Assembly: GCF_009765825.1 (NCBI RefSeq)
Contig: NZ_LMUR01000022.1
Coordinates: forward strand, 255,235-319,234
Length of the DNA: 64,000 nt
Direction of reading: 5' to 3'
Source of the DNA: Granulicella sp. L60
Lineage (GTDB): Bacteria > Acidobacteriota > Terriglobia > Terriglobales > Acidobacteriaceae
The position numbers and the translations under genes were made by a program. The notes beneath the pieces were generated by a model. The model was not told the origin of the DNA. It saw only the letters and a program-made list of their open reading frames with translations, and ran no database searches. Shown one piece after another: positions 34,913-42,339 of this stretch. The stretch's first letter is position 1, and each line of letters opens with the position of its first letter.

Positions 34913-36669
34913 TATTGGCCTGCCTTTCCGCTGGCTGTGGGTGCATCGGTCGCGGGCGGTGGCGGCAGGATGGGTGGGCGAGCTGTTCCCTGAGCCTGGC
35001 GCTGGGTTTCGATCTCGCTGACGAGCATGGCGGGGGCGACTGCGCTGACGGGGATGCTTCCGGACTCGGCGCCGCAGATACCGTTGAAGACGTCTTGCTT
35101 GTCGTTGGTTGCGAGGATGCGGTTGAGCGCGGCCTGGGGTGTGCCTACGATGCTGACACCGCGGACGAGTTCGTCGGGGCGGCCATCGACATAGACGCGA
35201 TAGACGACGAGAGGGATGACCTGGAAGGCCTGGGGCGAACGGCGCGTGGTGACGGCGAAGCCTGAGGAGATGTCCTCGAAGTAGAGGCCGTAGGCTTTGC
35301 CTTGTTTCTTCGCTTCGGCCTTCAGCATCTCGCGCAGTTCGGCGTCGCTGACGGTCTTGGATGAGGTGACGATGAGGTTGCCCTGGCGGCCGGTGGGCAT
35401 GTGTCCGACTTCGGCGCGGCCGTGGCCGTTGGAAGTGGAGAAGCTGGCGATGGGCTGGCGTGACATGAGGAAGGTGTCGAGGACGCCGTCTTTGATGAGG
35501 TCGACGCGGCGGGCCTGCTGGCCTTCGTCGTCGTAGCTGTAGTGGCCGCTGAGCGGGATGCCGTTGAAGTTTTCGAGGGTGGGGTCGTCGGCGACGCTGA
35601 GGAAGGCGGGGAGGATCGGTTTGCCGAGGAGCTTGGTGAAGGTCTGGCCTTCCTCGTCGCCGCGTTGACGTTGGCCTTCGAGACGGTGGCCGAGGACCTC
35701 GTGAAAGAAGACGGCGGAGGCGCGGCCGCTGAGGATTGCGGGACCGTTGAAGGGTTCGGTGACGGGAGCTTCGCGGAGGGCCTCGAGATTTTTAGCCATG
35801 GCGATGGTCTTGTTGGTGAGGGTCTTTTGATCGGGGAGGTGAGAGGCTTCGTCGGCCTCGAACGTCTCGGCGCGGAAGAGGTCCATACCATCGGCGGCGC
35901 GGGTGCGGGCCACGATGACGAGACGCGCGACGTGGTTTGGCGTGGCGACCTTTGCGCCTTCGGAGGAGACGAAGTAGTCGGTCTCGGTGGAGGCTTGCAG
36001 CTCGACGTTGTTCATGAGGACGTCGGGGTACTGTTTGAAGAGGGCGGAGAGCTCGCGAAGACGGGCCTGCCAGGCGGCGGTGTCTACGACCAGTGCGGGG
36101 GAGGGCGGCAGGATCGCGGTGGCGGCCTTTTCGGTGGAGAAGTCGGCGGAGGCATCTTCTTCTTTGGCGCGTACCTGTTGGTCGGTCTTGACCTTCAGGT
36201 AGCCGTCGAGGGCTTTGGCGTAGCCGCGGTTAGTGGCGAACCAGAGGCTGTGCGCGATGGCCTCGCGGTCGTCGGTGAGTGGAAGCGGGATCGTGGTGAG
36301 GGCGCTGTTGCGATGATCGCCGTGGGTGTTGTCTTCGGCGGGAGTGCCGAGGCGAACCTGGACGTCGGCGGTGCGGCGGCGGCTCTCGCGTGTACCGGTG
36401 ATGGCGCCGAAGGCGGCGGAGATGCCGAGGCTGTCTGAGTCGGAGACGGCGTAGCTGAGGAAGTAGGGTTTGGGCTGCTGGGGGTCGGCGCTGCCGAGAG
36501 AGTTCATGGCGCGATGCAGCTCGGAGTCCATAGTGTCGATCAGGGCTGCTGCGGGGGCCGGTGCGGGACTATTAGTCGCCGCGGATGCTGTACGGCCGGT
36601 AAAGGCCAGGGTTGCTACTGCCAGACCGGCTATGCCGACGCCGGCGACTGCCACGCTTTGTCTCTTCAT
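34912..36669 (-). CDS. Secreted TldD-like metallopeptidase
   Basis: 585 residues. Tat-less signal peptide (MKRQSVAVAGVGIAGLAVAT, cleavage near ASA). Catalytic features of TldD: HEVLGH with H323, E324 and H328, and the third zinc ligand C532 (GICGAESGSIP). Also YSYDDEGQQARRVDLIKDGVL and STSNGHGRAE, typical of the C-terminal domain. TldD acts with TldE as a heterodimeric peptidase that trims unfolded peptides and matures modified peptides. Here the partner gene overlaps directly downstream. Upstream on the same strand, 138 bases away, is the anti-sigma-like gene. Confidence 0.88.
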   Translation of the reverse strand: MKRQSVAVAGVGIAGLAVATLAFTGRTASAATNSPAPAPAAALIDTMDSELHRAMNSLGSADPQQPKPYFLSYAVSDSDSLGISAAFGAITGTRESRRRTADVQVRLGTPAEDNTHGDHRNSALTTIPLPLTDDREAIAHSLWFATNRGYAKALDGYLKVKTDQQVRAKEEDASADFSTEKAATAILPPSPALVVDTAAWQARLRELSALFKQYPDVLMNNVELQASTETDYFVSSEGAKVATPNHVARLVIVARTRAADGMDLFRAETFEADEASHLPDQKTLTNKTIAMAKNLEALREAPVTEPFNGPAILSGRASAVFFHEVLGHRLEGQRQRGDEEGQTFTKLLGKPILPAFLSVADDPTLENFNGIPLSGHYSYDDEGQQARRVDLIKDGVLDTFLMSRQPIASFSTSNGHGRAEVGHMPTGRQGNLIVTSSKTVSDAELREMLKAEAKKQGKAYGLYFEDISSGFAVTTRRSPQAFQVIPLVVYRVYVDGRPDELVRGVSIVGTPQAALNRILATNDKQDVFNGICGAESGSIPVSAVAPAMLVSEIETQRQAQGTARPPILPPPPATDAPTASGKAGQ

Positions 36670-36807
36670 GGAAAGGGAACTCGTTTCGCCTGCAAATTAC
36701 GCCTGATGCCGAGTGTATCGGATGCGCCGCGGTTCGCGGGATGCGATACAGCTTTCGTTGCATCTGAGTGCTTGGACGAGCGAGGGAGCGTTTGGTCGCC
36801 AGGCGGG

Positions 36808-37203
36808 CTAGCCGATGTCGTGGCGACGCGCGCTGATCCAGATGCCGATGGCGATGAACTGGGCGCATAGTATCCAGTTCAGCGTCAGGCCGAGCGTGGT
36901 GTGGTCGACGGCGTGGCGGGCAAGAAGCAGCATCGCTGCGAGCAGCACCACCATGCTGATCAACATCGCGTAGTAGCCGTAGCGGGTGGGGGAGACCGAG
37001 ATCGGGCGACGCGATGGGATTCCGGCGGTAACGCGGGCGGCGAAGTCAGCGGGGATCTGCAGGGTGGGGGCGTTTTCGAGAGCGCGGATGAGTCTCAGGT
37101 CCAACTCGCGATGGGCGATTGCGGACGGAGCGTCGTGCTCTGGGAACTGCTGGCCTGCGGGCCGCTGGCTGTCGGGCTGCTGATTTAGCGATTCGTCGTG
37201 CAT
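36808..37203 (-). CDS. Anti-sigma-like membrane protein
   Basis: 131 residues from ATG 37203, with AGGAG just upstream; overlaps the end of the sigma gene by 19 bases. Cytosolic N-terminal half (about 1-75, including RELDLRLIRALENAPTLQIPADFAARV), then two transmembrane helices (about 77-96 and 102-122). Position behind an ECF sigma gene and this topology suggest an anti-sigma factor, but no zinc HxxxCxxC motif is present. The assignment rests on context. Confidence 0.65.
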   Translation of the reverse strand: MHDESLNQQPDSQRPAGQQFPEHDAPSAIAHRELDLRLIRALENAPTLQIPADFAARVTAGIPSRRPISVSPTRYGYYAMLISMVVLLAAMLLLARHAVDHTTLGLTLNWILCAQFIAIGIWISARRHDIG

Positions 37204-37745
37204 GTCGCGCTCCTCTCGTTGGTTTGACGCTGCTGGATGGCTTCTCGTAGTTTCTTGCGGCCGCGGTGCAGATGCGTTCGCACGGTGCCGATGGGAAGGC
37301 CGAGTGTGTAGGCGATCTGCTCGTAGGTCCGTTCCTCCTGATGATAGAGGACCAAGATCGTTCGTTCCACCTGGCTGAGGCGCTGAAGCTGCTCTTCGAC
37401 GTTGTGCTGGAACTCGCGCTGCTCCAGCTGCTGCTCGGCGTTGGCGCTGGGGTGGGCGAGCCGGTCTTCCCAGTTGGAGACGTCGTCGGAGAGGGAGACG
37501 TGCGAGCGGTCGTCGCGGCGGCGGCGCTTCCACTCGTCCTGGGCGACGTTGACGGTGATGCGGTAGAGATAGGTGGTGATGAGGGCTTCCCCGCGAAAGC
37601 TCGGAAGGGCGCGGTAGAGGCGAAGAAAGACATCCTGGGCGAGGTCGTCTACGTGCTCGCGGCTTCCGGTGAGGCGCAGCAGGGTGCGGAAGACCATCTC
37701 TTGATGATCGCGTACCAGTTGCTCGAAGTTGAGATCGGCGTGCAA
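37185..37745 (-). CDS. ECF-type RNA polymerase sigma factor
   Basis: 186 residues. Region 2 (about 7-75: FEQLVRDHQEMVFRTLLRLTG, DDLAQDVFLRLYRAL, TTYLYRITVNVAQDEWKRR) and region 4 (about 118-172: LSQVERTILVLYHQEERTYEQIAYTLGLPIGTVRTHLHRGRKKL) are clear. The only in-frame start ahead of region 2 is TTG 37745, because TAA lies three codons upstream. An ECF promoter (37752-37779, minus) points at it with a predicted transcript start within a base or two of that TTG, so the mRNA would be leaderless. A mirror promoter serves the divergent DUF6249 gene. Confidence 0.9.
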   Translation of the reverse strand: MHADLNFEQLVRDHQEMVFRTLLRLTGSREHVDDLAQDVFLRLYRALPSFRGEALITTYLYRITVNVAQDEWKRRRRDDRSHVSLSDDVSNWEDRLAHPSANAEQQLEQREFQHNVEEQLQRLSQVERTILVLYHQEERTYEQIAYTLGLPIGTVRTHLHRGRKKLREAIQQRQTNERSATCTTNR

Positions 37746-37751
37746 GCAGGG

Positions 37752-37779
37752 TTAGACAATAGAGTGCGCCGAAAGTTTC
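37752..37779 (-). promoter_or_regulatory. ECF-type promoter of the sigma gene
   Basis: On the minus strand: -35 GAAACTT (37779-37773), 15-nt spacer, -10 GTCTAA (37757-37752). Same hexamers and spacer as the promoter on the other strand. The -35 lies in one arm of the inverted repeat AAAGTTTCA/TGAAACTTT (37772-37799). Confidence 0.75.
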
Positions 37780-37791
37780 ATTGAGGCGAGT

Positions 37792-37819
37792 GAAACTTTG
37801 CGAGGGTGGTTCGGTCTAA
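37792..37819 (+). promoter_or_regulatory. ECF-type promoter of the DUF6249 gene
   Basis: Plus strand: -35 GAAACTT (37792-37798), 15-nt spacer, -10 GTCTAA (37814-37819), followed by GAGGAGG and ATG 37845. Mirror image of the minus-strand promoter, so one sigma factor probably drives both. Confidence 0.75.
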
Positions 37820-37844
37820 TGCGGGCAGGAAAGAGGAGGTCGTT

Positions 37845-38303
37845 ATGGGATTTCTATTCAGTCCGTTTATTGTGCCGGTAGCGGGTTGCGCTGTCGGTAT
37901 CGTCGCCATCGTCTCGGGTATCTGGTTCGAGGCTCAGCAGCGCCGGAACAAGGCAGAACAGCGTATGGCGATGATTGCACGCGGTATTCCCATCGCGGAG
38001 ATCGAGAAGTTGCTGGGTTCGGGCGAGGACGAAAAGCGGGTGAGAGATCCGCTGCGTAGCCTGGGAAATGCCCGGCGTACGGGAGTGGTGCTGGTGTCGG
38101 TTGGGGTTGGGCTGATGCTCTTCTTCATTGCGCTGGCGTTTATTGTTCACACGCGGGAGGTGCTGGCAGGAGCGGCGGTTGGGCTCATCCCGTTCGCTAT
38201 CGGCGTTGGCTTCTTTATCGACTACAACCTGCAGAAGCGCGAGCTGTCGCGCTTCGGGTTGGAGGTTGAAGCGGAGCAGACGCAGAGTTCTTCACTGCGC
38301 TAG
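37845..38303 (+). CDS. DUF6249 membrane protein
   Basis: 152 residues from ATG 37845 with GAGGAGG upstream. Membrane segments at about 7-28, 86-106 and 112-131. Between the first two is a cytoplasmic stretch (RRNKAEQRMAMIARGIPIAEIEKLLG) typical of DUF6249 proteins. Function unknown. It is divergent from the ECF sigma gene and has the same promoter signature, so it is likely a member of that regulon and may sense or respond to envelope stress (inference). Confidence 0.82.
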   Translation: MGFLFSPFIVPVAGCAVGIVAIVSGIWFEAQQRRNKAEQRMAMIARGIPIAEIEKLLGSGEDEKRVRDPLRSLGNARRTGVVLVSVGVGLMLFFIALAFIVHTREVLAGAAVGLIPFAIGVGFFIDYNLQKRELSRFGLEVEAEQTQSSSLR

Positions 38304-38389
38304 GAGAACTGAGCTTCGACGGCCGTATCTTTGCGAAGTTCTCTCTCCCTCATGCACACTGGCTTCACGGTATCGGGAGCCTTTGATTC

Positions 38390-39706
38390 ATGCGCCTTCG
38401 CACTATCCTACTTTTGATCGCATCTCTATTCGTGCTGACCACGGCTCCGTCCTGGGTGCAGGGCACGACTCCTACCGAGACACAGGCGTTGCGGGAAGCG
38501 GCGCATGATCACTCAGCCTATACGCTTCCGCCGCAGAAGTTGGAGCAAGCGAAAGAGCTGTTTCGAGCGCGCACGACGCTGCATTTTGTGGGGGAAGGGT
38601 GGGGAATTCTGGAGCTTATTCTGCTTCTGGCGCTCGGCGTTCCGGCGCGGATGCGCGATGTGGCAGAGAGGGTGACGAAGAGCCGATGGGGACAGTGTTT
38701 TCTGTTCGTGCTTCTCTTCCTGCTGTTGTTGACGCTTTTGAATGCTCCGCTGCGGATCTATGGACATGATGTTGGGCTTGCGTTTGGCCTGTCGGTGCAG
38801 GGGTGGGGAAGCTGGGTGCTGGATCAAGCGAAGAGCTTTTTGTTGACCTGGATCGTCGCCGGAGCGTTGGTGATGATTCTGTTCTGGATCATTCGCCGGT
38901 CGCCGAGGCACTGGTGGTTCTGGTTCTGGATACCGACGATGGTGGCGGTGCTGTTTGGAGTCTTTCTCGCGCCGATTGTGGTCGATCCGCTCTTCGATAA
39001 GTTTGAGCCTCTGCAGCAGCGCGATCCTGCACTGGTGGCGCAGCTTGAGAGGGTGGTGGCTCGCAGCGGCATCAGCGTTCCGCCGGACAGGATGTTCTAC
39101 ATGCGGGCCAGCCAGAAGGTGACTGGCATGAATGCCTACGTGACAGGCTTTGGGCCTTCGAAGCGGCTGGTGTTGTGGGATACGACGATCGCTGCTGCGA
39201 CACCGGATGAGCTTGCGGGTGTCTTCGGACACGAGCTAGGGCACTATGCGCTGCATCACATTGTGCAGGGCCTGCTATTCAGCGCGGGGATGTTGCTGGT
39301 GGGCTTCTATGTGGGCCAGCAGATGACGCAGTGGTTGCTGCGCAGATACGGTGGGCGGTGGCGTATTCGCTCGCAGGGCGATTGGGCGTGCCTGGCGGTG
39401 CTCGTCCTCGTGCTGCAGGCGCTGAATTTCTTGTCCGAACCGATCGATAATGCGTTCAGCCGATCCATAGAACATGCGGCTGATGTCTACGGCCAGGAGG
39501 CGATTCACGGTATCGTAACGGACCCGCAAACCACGACACAGCAAGGGTTCCAACGGCTTGGTGAGACCTCGCTGGAGGATCCAACGCCGCATCCCCTGGT
39601 GGAGTTCTGGACCTTCAGCCATCCTTCCATCGCCGATCGCGCGGCTTTTGCGGTTTTTTACAACCCATGGTTGGCTGGGCAGCATCCGAAGTATTTTCAG
39701 CGCTAG
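38390..39706 (+). CDS. M48-family metallopeptidase (Ste24/HtpX clan)
   Basis: 438 residues. Signal-like N-terminus (MRLRTILLLIASLFVLTTA), several membrane helices (about 70-85, 103-118, 128-165, 175-195), then the zinc motif H281-E-L-G-H285 (VFGHELGHYALHH) and a downstream EHAADVYG for the third ligand. Layout follows CAAX-prenyl protease Ste24: transmembrane chamber with catalytic centre facing the membrane. Probably a membrane-protein quality-control protease. Located next to an ECF-regulated gene. Confidence 0.9.
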   Translation: MRLRTILLLIASLFVLTTAPSWVQGTTPTETQALREAAHDHSAYTLPPQKLEQAKELFRARTTLHFVGEGWGILELILLLALGVPARMRDVAERVTKSRWGQCFLFVLLFLLLLTLLNAPLRIYGHDVGLAFGLSVQGWGSWVLDQAKSFLLTWIVAGALVMILFWIIRRSPRHWWFWFWIPTMVAVLFGVFLAPIVVDPLFDKFEPLQQRDPALVAQLERVVARSGISVPPDRMFYMRASQKVTGMNAYVTGFGPSKRLVLWDTTIAAATPDELAGVFGHELGHYALHHIVQGLLFSAGMLLVGFYVGQQMTQWLLRRYGGRWRIRSQGDWACLAVLVLVLQALNFLSEPIDNAFSRSIEHAADVYGQEAIHGIVTDPQTTTQQGFQRLGETSLEDPTPHPLVEFWTFSHPSIADRAAFAVFYNPWLAGQHPKYFQR

Positions 39707-39758
39707 AAGTGGCTTCTCCTATATAAAGATGAAAAATAAGCTTCGTAGTACTTCCCCC

Positions 39759-40103
39759 ATGTCCCCTGATTGCCTGTTTTGCAAGATCGTCGCTGGCACG
39801 ATTCCAGCAAACCGAGTGTATGAAGACGAGCTGTCTATTGGCTTTCCGGATATTAATCCTCAGGCTCCCACGCATATCCTGATCATTCCAAAACAACACA
39901 TTGCGTCGCAGGCAAAGGCGGTTTCGGAAGACACTGCGCTGTTCGGCCACTTGATGGCTGCGGCGGCGGAGATTGCTCGCAATCAAAAGCTGGAGCGCGG
40001 ATATCGCATCGTCGTGAACACCGGCGATGAAGGCGGCCAGACCGTGAATCATCTGCATCTGCACCTGCTCGGGGGCAGGCGCATGGGATGGCCTCCGGGC
40101 TAG
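39759..40103 (+). CDS. HIT family protein (HINT-type)
   Basis: 114 residues from ATG 39759; an ATG at 39729 would add ten polar residues. Zinc-type CxxC near the start (DCLFCKIVAG), substrate-loop NPQAPTHILIIPKQHI, and the histidine triad HLHLHLLGGR near the C-terminus. HINT proteins hydrolyse nucleoside phosphoramidates such as acyl- or aminoacyl-AMP. Cytoplasmic. A bidirectional terminator follows. Confidence 0.93.
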   Translation: MSPDCLFCKIVAGTIPANRVYEDELSIGFPDINPQAPTHILIIPKQHIASQAKAVSEDTALFGHLMAAAAEIARNQKLERGYRIVVNTGDEGGQTVNHLHLHLLGGRRMGWPPG

Positions 40104-40126
40104 ATACATGAGTGAGCGAAACGCAA

Positions 40127-40160
40127 AAAAGCCCCAAATAGGATTTCTATTGGGGCTTTT
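40127..40160. terminator. Bidirectional terminator
   Basis: AAAAGCCCCAA ... TTGGGGCTTTT (40127-40137 with 40150-40160) with A- and T-runs on both sides, between convergent HIT and receiver-domain genes. Confidence 0.9.
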
Positions 40161-40196
40161 GCTTGTTCGGTGAGAGCTGGTGATGGTGCGCAGATC

Positions 40197-41321
40197 TTAC
40201 TGGTTGAAGTTCGGCTCGTCCTCTTCTTCCATGCCATAACGGCGAAGGAGATTCGGCAGGTTCTGCGAGAAGGCAGCGCGCGGCATGACCGTATCGCACC
40301 CTGCATCCACAGCTTTAGCCTTGAGGTCTCCCTGCAGATGCGACAAGAAGCCGACGATGGAGGTGCTCTTCTTGAGCTTGGTCTTCAGCTTAGGAATGAG
40401 CGTGAGTGGCTTCGCGTTCGCATTGTTGAGATCGAAGACGATCAGGCCTGGGCGATTTTCTTCTTCAACTCCGACCAGGGCCGCGATGGACTCCTTATCG
40501 TTTTTTACAAAGCCAACCTTGACGCCGAGTTTACGCGCGGTCTCCTGAATCTTCGCGATGAAGAAGAGATCCTCGATGAAGAAGAAGATCTTGGTGGGCG
40601 CGTCTTCCGGGATAGGAATGGTGCGGCCCTGCGAATAATCGATAGGCTGGGAGTCGCTCTGGTAGCCGCCGCGTCCGCCTCCGCCGTTGCTGCGACCCTG
40701 ATAGTTGCCGTTGTGCGCATCCATCGTAGAAGGGGGCGCGTCAGCGAAGTTGCCGTTGGCGACACGGTAGCTGTGGTCCATGGGGCCGACGAAGCTGCGA
40801 GGGCCACGCTGCTGCTTGCCGCCTCCGCCGCCCTTGCGCTTGAAGCCGCCTACGCTGTTTCCGGGCTGGTGGGTGTCGCGGTCGCGAAAGCCACCAGCGC
40901 CGCCATTATTGCTGCCCGCGCTGGCGACGTTTCCTGGATTGTCGCTTCCGCCACGCTGCCGGTCGCGATCGCGAAACTTCTTCTTCCAGCGTTTTGCGCC
41001 GGTGCCGTTGCTGTTCTGCTGCTGACCTGCACCTTGAAACGGCTGCTGGCCTTGCGGCTGAAACGCCTGGGGCTGGGCTGCAGAGCCCTGGATGGAGCCG
41101 ACAGGCTGTCCGGCGTTCTGCTCGCCACCTGGCTGGGTGCCCTGCACGCCCTCGGGTCCTTTGCCCTTCCGCTTGCGTCTGCGGCGCCGGCTGCTCTTGG
41201 ACTGGCCCATGCCATGGGGGATGTTTGATCCCGCGAAGTTCGCCTCCCCGTCGCTTTGGCCGGGAGACATCGTCGAACCCTGGTGGGAATCCACCTCGGA
41301 TACATTCTGCTCTGAAGTCAT
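40197..41321 (-). CDS. Disordered Arg/Gly-rich protein with degenerate receiver domain
   Basis: 374 residues from ATG 41321 (AGGAAG upstream). Residues 1 to about 240 are low complexity: Gln/Gly-rich blocks, a basic cluster (SSRRRRRKRKGKG) and RGG-like runs (NGGGGRGGY), as in RNA-binding disordered regions. The last 125 residues form a receiver-like fold (KIFFFIEDLFFIAKIQETARKLG, LIVFDLN with the Asp position, VGFLSHLQGD) but lack the acidic pair after beta1 and the conserved Lys (replaced by Arg in VMPRAAF), so phosphorylation is doubtful. Ends in an acidic EEEDEPNFNQ. Unusual architecture; possibly a condensate or RNA-binding regulator (inference). Confidence 0.82.
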   Translation of the reverse strand: MTSEQNVSEVDSHQGSTMSPGQSDGEANFAGSNIPHGMGQSKSSRRRRRKRKGKGPEGVQGTQPGGEQNAGQPVGSIQGSAAQPQAFQPQGQQPFQGAGQQQNSNGTGAKRWKKKFRDRDRQRGGSDNPGNVASAGSNNGGAGGFRDRDTHQPGNSVGGFKRKGGGGGKQQRGPRSFVGPMDHSYRVANGNFADAPPSTMDAHNGNYQGRSNGGGGRGGYQSDSQPIDYSQGRTIPIPEDAPTKIFFFIEDLFFIAKIQETARKLGVKVGFVKNDKESIAALVGVEEENRPGLIVFDLNNANAKPLTLIPKLKTKLKKSTSIVGFLSHLQGDLKAKAVDAGCDTVMPRAAFSQNLPNLLRRYGMEEEDEPNFNQ

Positions 41322-41572
41322 GCTTCCACTTCCTATTGCACTAGATCGCAATTAGCGGTTCACTCCCACGGCAACGGTCTCTCTTCCCCGTGTTGACCAC
41401 GGAGGACGAACCAAACCGGTATTGCAGCGTCGGAGGAAACGGTCTCAAGTTGTACTCGAACGGACGTCTTCAATGCATTGGCTGCGACCAAACCAGTAAC
41501 GACCGGCAACGCGCAGCCCGGAATCGCCTGACAGCGGCGAACCATATTCACCCTCTACCTGTTTGCGACAGA

Positions 41573-41600
41573 GTCCGACAAATCTCCGGTCCACTATAAT
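41573..41600 (+). promoter_or_regulatory. Sigma70 promoter of structured RNA
   Basis: TTGCGA (41573-41578), 16-nt spacer, perfect TATAAT (41595-41600); expected start near 41607, just before the first paired bases of the RNA. Confidence 0.7.
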
Positions 41601-41606
41601 CCTGTG

Positions 41607-41805
41607 TCTTGCGCCGTAAACTCGCGAAAAATAAGTTCTTTGGCAGCCACACAGTGATCGGCACCCACAGCCGGTCCACAAGGCAACTACTAAGGTACGC
41701 CCAAAGAGACCGGTTGGCAAGAACTCTCTTTGACGAATTTCAAAGAGCGGTACTTTCTGGTATTGGTTACAGCGAAAAGGGCCGCTCTAGAGAGCGGCCC
41801 TTTGA
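41607..41805 (+). ncRNA. ssrS: Probable 6S-like structured RNA
   Basis: About 200 nt between a consensus promoter and a rho-independent-type hairpin (AAAGGGCCGCTCT with AGAGCGGCCCTTT, 41776-41803). Ends pair: TTGCGCCGTAAAC (41609-41621) with GGTTACAGCGAA (41765-41776). Inside, AGTTCTT (41634-41640) pairs with AAGAACT (41719-41725) and CAGCCGGTC (41668-41676) with GACCGGTTG (41708-41716), making a long apical arm. A small hairpin, CTCTTTGA/TCAAAGAG (41726-41747), sits on the 3' side of the open middle. Closing stem, central bubble with a 3'-side hairpin and long apical arm is the layout of 6S RNA, the RNA polymerase decoy. The identity is inferred from topology only. Confidence 0.5.
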
Positions 41806-42111
41806 TACTGATGGCCAGTCACTGGCCTCCTGAAAAACTTCCGACTAGGAAGTAAACCGTCGGACTCACGTCTACACCGTCATTCGGATGTAGCTTCTTT
41901 AAGCCGGGGTACTACGCAGCACAATCTCGGTTCAATCCATCGGTGCCGATGACATAAGAGCAATCCGAGAGCCAAACGGTTTTATTCAAAATAGGGTGCT
42001 TTTGGTGATTAGGACTCTGGTCTGGTCCGAAAAACAGGAGACTGGATATGGAATGCTCCATATTTCTGGATACTGGCTTGAGAGATCGGAGGGTTGCGGG
42101 GGCCGCTGGAA

Positions 42112-42140
42112 TTGACCCTTTATGGGCTGGGTCCTATAAT
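42112..42140 (+). promoter_or_regulatory. Consensus sigma70 promoter for Skp-like gene
   Basis: TTGACC (42112-42117), 17-nt spacer, TATAAT (42135-42140). It leaves a leader of about 190 nt before the ATG at 42340. Confidence 0.8.
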
Positions 42141-42339
42141 TTGATGTGTTCCGGCAGACCTCTCGTTTTGCTTCCGATTTTCAGGCATGGGAGTCGGTGG
42201 ATCAAGAAGGAAGATAGGCGCTCCGTTCGATATGGAGGCGCCCATCGAGTGGCTGCAGGGAACGGCTCGGAAGGCACGCGATGGTGCGCCGTAGGCCGGA
42301 TGAATTTCTCACAATCCCCGAAGGAGTACCACACACCGC

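Larger units (their letters stand above)
41322..42339. other. Intergenic region with a structured RNA and Skp promoter
   Basis: About 1 kb without a convincing protein gene. It holds a promoter-RNA-terminator unit (41573-41805), a small GGCCAG-TCA-CTGGCC hairpin (41812-41826), and a consensus promoter (42112-42140). 41822-42100 shows nothing recognisable. Confidence 0.6.

Noticed and set aside
41609..41833. TTG-started 74-codon ORF across the structured RNA
   Set aside because: It runs through the paired ends and the terminator hairpin, and its composition is not gene-like.
41860..41950. T-loop-like GGTTCAATCC suggesting a tRNA
   Set aside because: No matching acceptor, anticodon or D arms could be paired around it.
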